In this document: positions 15,579-19,012 of the stretch, piece by piece
Position numbering within the stretch: position 1 is the stretch's first letter
How the letters are laid out: the number at the start of each line of letters is the position of its first letter
Source of the DNA: JABCPE02 sp963530895
GTDB taxonomy: Bacteria; Bacteroidota; Bacteroidia; Flavobacteriales; Weeksellaceae
Assembly (NCBI GenBank): GCA_963530895.1
Contig: CAUSFO010000029.1
Span: forward strand, 1 to 19,012
Reading direction: 5' to 3'
DNA: 19,012 nt
The notes under the pieces: model-generated
What the model was told of the DNA's origin: nothing
Seen by the model: the letters and a program-made list of their open reading frames with translations, nothing else
The model's database searches: none
Translations under genes and position numbers: made by a program

Positions 15579-15586
15579 CAAATGTA
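15579..15586 (-). promoter_or_regulatory. Candidate -7 box of the SRPBCC-TSUP-mevalonate kinase operon
   Basis: On the minus strand this reads TACATTTG, matching TAnnTTTG, and lies about 40 bases before the SRPBCC ATG. It overlaps the first codons of the Nudix gene. A TTG is seen upstream but at a short spacing (12 bases), so confidence is limited. Confidence 0.45.
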
Positions 15587-16187
15587 TAAAGTTTTTATCA
15601 ATGAAAAAAAATTATCCATCAATAATCTTCCTAATGATGATGAAAAAAATATCGCTTATGAGGATTTTGCAACCATAGAAATGGCTCTGGATATCTTGGA
15701 AAACTCATCGTGTAAATCCATAAACCTCTACGGAGAAGACCCTGATAAAATCTGGGATGATTTCCACGATTCTTTTACCAATATAGAAGCGGCGGGCGGC
15801 ATCGTGAAAAACGATGAAAACAAAGTTCTTTTCATATATAGACTAGGAAAATGGGATTTACCAAAAGGAAAATTAGAGCCTAACGAATCCCTTGAACACG
15901 CGGCTGTAAGGGAAGTAGAAGAAGAAACAGGAATTCAAAACTTGAAATTACAGAACTTCATTGGGTCTACCTATCACACTTACAGGGAAAGAGAAAACAA
16001 TACTCAGATTCTAAAAACCACTTTTTGGTATCTGATGAAAAGCACTGACAGCAAAGAACTTATCCCACAAATAGAAGAAGGCATCACAAAAGTGGAATGG
16101 AAATCCAAAGATGAAATCCTCTCCGAGGTTCTTCCAAATACTTTTAGAAATATTGAACTGATTTTAAAAGAAGCAAAAATCATTTAA
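15582..16187 (+). CDS. Nudix hydrolase
   Basis: A 201-residue protein with an intact Nudix box at 96-118 (G-x5-E-x7-R-E-V-x-E-E-x-G-I), so it should hydrolyse a nucleoside diphosphate linked to another group, using Mg2+ or Mn2+. The K-W-D-L-P-K-G-K-L-E-P lead-in favours the diadenosine polyphosphate or diphosphoinositol-type subgroup, but the substrate cannot be fixed. The first 68 residues are an extra acidic alpha/beta domain that I do not recognise. It is transcribed divergently from the SRPBCC operon and converges on the deoxynucleoside kinase gene, with a shared bidirectional terminator between them. Start ATG. Confidence 0.92.
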   Translation: MYKVFINEKKLSINNLPNDDEKNIAYEDFATIEMALDILENSSCKSINLYGEDPDKIWDDFHDSFTNIEAAGGIVKNDENKVLFIYRLGKWDLPKGKLEPNESLEHAAVREVEEETGIQNLKLQNFIGSTYHTYRERENNTQILKTTFWYLMKSTDSKELIPQIEEGITKVEWKSKDEILSEVLPNTFRNIELILKEAKII

Positions 16188-16191
16188 AAAC

Positions 16192-16220
16192 AAAAAACTC
16201 TCAAAATTGAGAGTTTTTTT
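16192..16220. terminator. Bidirectional terminator between converging genes
   Basis: A 7-bp perfect stem CTCTCAA (16198-16204) / TTGAGAG (16207-16213) with a 2-base centre, flanked by six A and seven T, extending the pairing. It serves the Nudix gene on the plus strand and the deoxynucleoside kinase gene on the minus strand. Confidence 0.9.
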
Positions 16221-16223
16221 ATG

Positions 16224-16838
16224 TTAAAAAAGACCATTTAATTCGGCATCTATTCTATCCAAAATATATCCGAAATCCTCTTCTCTTTCTACAAAATCCA
16301 AATCATTCACATCGATAATCAAGAGTTTTCCTTCTTTATAATTTCCTATCCAGTTTTCATATTTATTATTAAGCCTCATGAGATAGTCTATACTTATTCC
16401 CGTCTCATAGTCCCTGCCTCGTTTTGCTATCTGGCGTGTAAGCGTGGAAATATTCGCTCTAAGATAAATCAATAAATCTGGCGCTGAAACAAACCCTTTC
16501 ATCAGCTCAAAAAGAGAAGAATAATTCTGATAATCCCTCTCCGAAAGCAGGTTCATCTCATTTAGATTTTTTGCGAAAATGTAGGCATCTTCATAAATTG
16601 TTCTGTCCTGAATGATATTTTTCCCACTCTCTCTAATCTCTTTCACTTGTCTAAATCTACTTCCCAAAAAGTAAATCTGCAGAGCGAAAGACCATTTTGA
16701 CATATCTTGATAGAAATCATCCAAATAGGGATTGTGATCCACATCCTCAAACTGGGCACTCCAGCCGTAATGCTTGGCAAGCATGGTCGTAAGTGTAGTT
16801 TTTCCTGCACCTATATTTCCTGTAACTGCTATATGCAT
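16224..16838 (-). CDS. Deoxynucleoside kinase
   Basis: A 204-residue kinase of the deoxynucleoside kinase family (dNK/dGK/dCK type), predicted to phosphorylate deoxynucleosides for salvage. It has a P-loop G-N-I-G-A-G-K-T-T (7-15), a base-specificity helix with F-E-D-V-D-H-N-P-Y, the D-R-T-I-Y-E-D motif (equivalent to the DRS/ERS motif) and a lid with R-G-R-D-Y-E. Members of this size in Firmicutes and Bacteroidetes are often dGK or dAK; the exact base cannot be inferred. It lies 51 bases after the glutaminyl cyclase gene, with no clear promoter, so it may be cotranscribed. Confidence 0.92.
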   Translation of the reverse strand: MHIAVTGNIGAGKTTLTTMLAKHYGWSAQFEDVDHNPYLDDFYQDMSKWSFALQIYFLGSRFRQVKEIRESGKNIIQDRTIYEDAYIFAKNLNEMNLLSERDYQNYSSLFELMKGFVSAPDLLIYLRANISTLTRQIAKRGRDYETGISIDYLMRLNNKYENWIGNYKEGKLLIIDVNDLDFVEREEDFGYILDRIDAELNGLF

Positions 16839-16889
16839 ATTTTCTTTCTTAAAAAATGAATTTTATAATAAACACTAAACTACATTCTG

Positions 16890-17915
16890 CTATTTTACTT
16901 TTATTTCGTAAATCTTATCCCAGTTTTTCCCTGTAATCAGCATATTATCTCCCTTAAACGCTATTCCGTTCAGCACATCATCAGCATCGGTAGAGTGTTT
17001 TTTATTGATTTCCGTCAAATCTATTTTGCCTACTACTTCTCCATTTTCTGGGTTTATTTTTAGGATGTATGGTCGCTGCCAGATGTTTGCGTAGATAAAT
17101 CCATCGTGATATTCCAGCTCATTAATTTTTTCATAAACCTCTGATGGTCCTGCTACAGAAATAGTTTTCACTATTTTCTGAAGATTGTCTGGAGATATGA
17201 AATAGATATTCTTTGTTCCATCAGAAAGAATGAGATTTTTCCCATCATATGTCAGCCCCCAGCCTTCGGTAAGTCTGCTAGGGTAGTTAAATTCCGATAG
17301 TTTTTTAAGGGTATTTTTATCATAAATAAAGCCCTTTCTGTGCTGCCAAGTAAGCTGGTATATTTTATCGCCTACTATGGTGCTTCCCTCCCCAAAATAC
17401 TCATCATCCAGCTTGGTTTCTGCTATATTAGTCGTAGAACCCAGTGTATATTTTATCACCTTGGATTCCCCTGTCTGCCCATTACTTCCGTAGATGGTAT
17501 TTCCCTCCAGCTGGAATCCCTGAACAAAGTTTTCTGCATTGTGTGGATATTCTGCCACCACTTCATAAGTCAACTCTTTTTCAGGAGTTTTTGAAAGCAC
17601 ATTGATAACTGCATCTATGGATAGATTTTCCCCTGATTTAGTTCTCACATTGATAGTCACAGCATTGTCCCCCAATGTAAAAAACGCAGGGTCTATCTTC
17701 AAAATCGCTGTTTCCTTGTCCCCAAAACTTATGCTTATACTCTCCGCATTATCAGTAACTTCCTTTGGGAAAGTAATCATATCTCCGAAGTGGTATCCTT
17801 TGGTCTCCATAGCCAGATTATACTCATTCATGCTATCTAAAATCATCTTATCTTTGCTGCAAGAAGCCAATAATACCAACGCCAAAACGCCCTTAAAAAT
17901 ACTTTTTTTCATCAT
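16890..17915 (-). CDS. Lipoprotein glutaminyl-peptide cyclotransferase
   Basis: A 341-residue lipoprotein (signal with lipobox L-A-S-C, Cys19). Residues about 30-115 form a beta-rich, Ig-like domain. From 117 on it matches the plant/bacterial-type glutaminyl cyclase beta-propeller: F-V-Q-G-F-Q-L-E-G-N-T-I-Y-G-S-N-G, then L-T-W-Q, E-G-W-G-L-T-Y-D, N-E-L-E and N-I-W-Q-R-P. It should convert N-terminal Gln to pyroglutamate on exported proteins. In Bacteroidetes many signal peptidase I products begin with Gln and are cyclised (the published Q-rule), so this enzyme is a good candidate for that step. The start is the first of two adjacent ATGs; the second would shorten it by one residue. A TAAATTTG box (minus strand, 17948-17941) lies upstream. 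Confidence 0.9.
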   Translation of the reverse strand: MMKKSIFKGVLALVLLASCSKDKMILDSMNEYNLAMETKGYHFGDMITFPKEVTDNAESISISFGDKETAILKIDPAFFTLGDNAVTINVRTKSGENLSIDAVINVLSKTPEKELTYEVVAEYPHNAENFVQGFQLEGNTIYGSNGQTGESKVIKYTLGSTTNIAETKLDDEYFGEGSTIVGDKIYQLTWQHRKGFIYDKNTLKKLSEFNYPSRLTEGWGLTYDGKNLILSDGTKNIYFISPDNLQKIVKTISVAGPSEVYEKINELEYHDGFIYANIWQRPYILKINPENGEVVGKIDLTEINKKHSTDADDVLNGIAFKGDNMLITGKNWDKIYEIKVK

Positions 17916-17940
17916 TTAAAAAGATTATCTAAAAATCGCC

Positions 17941-17948
17941 CAAATTTA
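17941..17948 (-). promoter_or_regulatory. Candidate -7 box of the glutaminyl cyclase gene
   Basis: On the minus strand this reads TAAATTTG, matching TAnnTTTG, and lies 25 bases before the ATG. The -33 element is a T run rather than TTTG. Downstream of the purC terminator, a promoter is expected here. Confidence 0.5.
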
Positions 17949-18040
17949 AGGATTTTTTGAGTTTAGAAAAAATTTAATTTACATTTCCGCTAATCTACTT
18001 ATTCACAATTTCTTATCCAAGCCACTTTCAGAAAAAACTA

Positions 18041-18065
18041 AAAATCCCTCTTTTGGAGGGATTTT
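18041..18065 (-). terminator. Intrinsic terminator of purC
   Basis: A perfect 10-bp stem AAAATCCCTC (18041-18050) / GAGGGATTTT (18056-18065) with a 5-base loop, starting 2 bases after the purC stop. The paired A/T ends give the U tract on the minus strand. Confidence 0.88.
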
Positions 18066-18067
18066 CT

Positions 18068-18790
18068 TTATTTATTCAGCACCTTTTTCAGGCGATTGTA
18101 GATTTCTTCGTATGCTTCGGTCACCTCGCCCAAATCTCTTCGGAAACGATCTTTGTCCAGCTTTTTCATGGTGTCTTTATCCCAAAGACGGCAGGTGTCT
18201 GGCGAAATCTCATCCGCCAAGATGATTTCTCCATTTGGTGTTTTACCGAGTTCTATTTTAAAATCAACCAAAATGATGTTCATTTTATCAAATAAATCTA
18301 TCAGTATTTCATTGATTTTGGCTGTCAGCGCATACATTTTGTCAAGTTCCTCTCTCGTCGCCGCGCCCAAAAATATAGCATGATAGTCGTTTATCAGCGG
18401 ATCTCCCAGTGCATCATCTTTATAGCAAATATCAAAAATAGTAATCGATGATTTTGTGCCTTCTTCCACACCCAAACGCTGAGCCATACTTCCCGCCACA
18501 TAGTTTCTCACAATCACCTCCAAAGGAATGATACTCACCTTTTTAACCAGCTGTTCGCGGTCATCTATCTGCTTGATGAAATGAGTAGGAATTCCCTTTT
18601 CGTTCAGGTATTCAAAGATAAGCGTAGTAATGGCGTTATTCATCTGCCCTTTCTTGTCCACTTGTCCTTTTTTTTGGGCATTGAACGCCGTGGCATCATC
18701 TTTAAATCTCACAACCACCTCATCAGGCTTTTCTGTGGCGAATATTTGTTTAGCTTTTCCTTCGTAGAGCATTGATTTTTTTAAGTCCAT
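18068..18790 (-). CDS. purC: Phosphoribosylaminoimidazole-succinocarboxamide synthase
   Basis: A 240-residue SAICAR synthetase, of typical length, which joins CAIR and aspartate with ATP in purine synthesis. Characteristic segments are all present: L-Y-E-G-K-A-K-Q-I near the N-terminus, F-K-D-D-A-T-A-F-N, P-L-E-V-I-V-R-N-Y-V-A-G-S, I-L-V-D-F-K-I-E-L-G and D-E-I-S-P-D-T-C-R-L-W-D. It appears to be its own transcription unit, bounded by a terminator on each side. Start ATG; the leader is AT-rich and I see no clear Bacteroidetes promoter in the 70 bases upstream and no purine riboswitch. Confidence 0.97.
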   Translation of the reverse strand: MDLKKSMLYEGKAKQIFATEKPDEVVVRFKDDATAFNAQKKGQVDKKGQMNNAITTLIFEYLNEKGIPTHFIKQIDDREQLVKKVSIIPLEVIVRNYVAGSMAQRLGVEEGTKSSITIFDICYKDDALGDPLINDYHAIFLGAATREELDKMYALTAKINEILIDLFDKMNIILVDFKIELGKTPNGEIILADEISPDTCRLWDKDTMKKLDKDRFRRDLGEVTEAYEEIYNRLKKVLNK

Positions 18791-18859
18791 TTTTATTAAT
18801 TTTTTTGAGTTGCTAAGTTAATTTTTATTTCCTTTAATTCCAAACGATTTAAAACCGAA

Positions 18860-18901
18860 AAAAGCCCTTTCCAAACAACATTTGTCTAAAAAAGGGCTTT
18901 T
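18860..18901 (-). terminator. Intrinsic terminator of the gene at the right edge
   Basis: An 11-bp stem AAAAGCCCTTT (18860-18870) / AAAGGGCTTTT (18891-18901) with a 20-base loop and a T run on the minus strand side. It begins 12 bases after the stop at 18914 and isolates purC from the upstream gene. Confidence 0.85.
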
Positions 18902-18913
18902 CATCATTATATG

Positions 18914-19012
18914 TTAATCCAAATTTTCTATAAGTGTGTGCAGATTTTTCAAATCTTTTTTGGATAACGAAGGGCGGAGTTTTTCTATCTCCAAGATACT
19001 TCTTCGCAGAGC
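18914..19012 (-). CDS. C-terminal end of a gene cut by the window edge
   Basis: An open minus-strand frame enters at 19012 and ends at a TAA (18916-18914), giving the last 32 residues of a protein. They form one or two amphipathic helices: R-S-I-L-E-I-E-K-L-R-P then L-S-K-K-D-L-K-N-L-H-T-L-I-E-N-L-D. That ending resembles the C-terminal helix of MarR-type regulators, but the fragment is too short to name it. A strong terminator right after the stop supports it as a real gene end. Confidence 0.65.
   Translation of the reverse strand, partial: ALRRSILEIEKLRPSLSKKDLKNLHTLIENLD

Noticed and set aside
18791..18859. Purine riboswitch upstream of purC
   Set aside because: The leader is short and AT-rich with no conserved hairpins or core bases of known purine aptamers.

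Overview
The window reads as chromosomal DNA of a Bacteroidota bacterium, most likely a flavobacterium of the Weeksellaceae (Chryseobacterium/Elizabethkingia/Riemerella group). The reasons are AT-rich intergenic DNA, promoters of the Bacteroidetes form (TTTG, about 19 bases, TAnnTTTG), weak Shine-Dalgarno signals, Bacteroidetes-type lipoproteins, and a mevalonate kinase beside a UbiA-type prenyltransferase. The genus is an inference. No tRNA, rRNA, CRISPR array, transposase or integrase was seen, and no gene-free stretch exceeds about 190 bases.

Layout, left to right: (1) 79-2624, a bacterial SUI1/eIF1-like gene and pnp (PNPase), both minus strand, separated by a terminator. (2) 2813-9728, a complete type I restriction-modification operon on the minus strand, transcribed hsdM > a DUF6261-like gene > hsdS > hsdR, with its own promoter. 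It lies between rpsO and pnp, which are neighbours in many bacteria, so it looks like an inserted defence island. (3) 9880-10149, rpsO with promoter and terminator. (4) 10226-12035, envelope genes: a YiiX-like permuted papain-fold protein and a DUF4878-like lipoprotein (minus), and a divergent lipoprotein (plus). (5) 12032-15541, a tight minus-strand operon: SRPBCC protein > TSUP transporter fused to a degenerate siroheme-synthase-like domain > mevalonate kinase > UbiA prenyltransferase. (6) 15582-17915, a Nudix hydrolase (plus), a deoxynucleoside kinase and a lipoprotein glutaminyl cyclase (both minus). (7) 18068-19012, purC and the C-terminal end of another gene.

The most unusual part is inside the restriction operon. 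A helical DUF6261-like gene sits between hsdM and hsdS. Its stop is followed by a diverged 84-base (28-codon) tandem repeat that stays in frame with hsdS. The 52-codon junction holds four TAG codons and no TAA or TGA, with the TAG pairs at the same place in each repeat unit. This may be a decayed tail, or a DUF6261-HsdS junction joined by amber readthrough; the sequence alone cannot decide. Other points of interest are the TSUP fusion, which lacks the catalytic Asp of siroheme synthases, the kinase-prenyltransferase pair, a pnp leader that can form two competing hairpins, and strong base-composition mosaicism in hsdS and hsdR.
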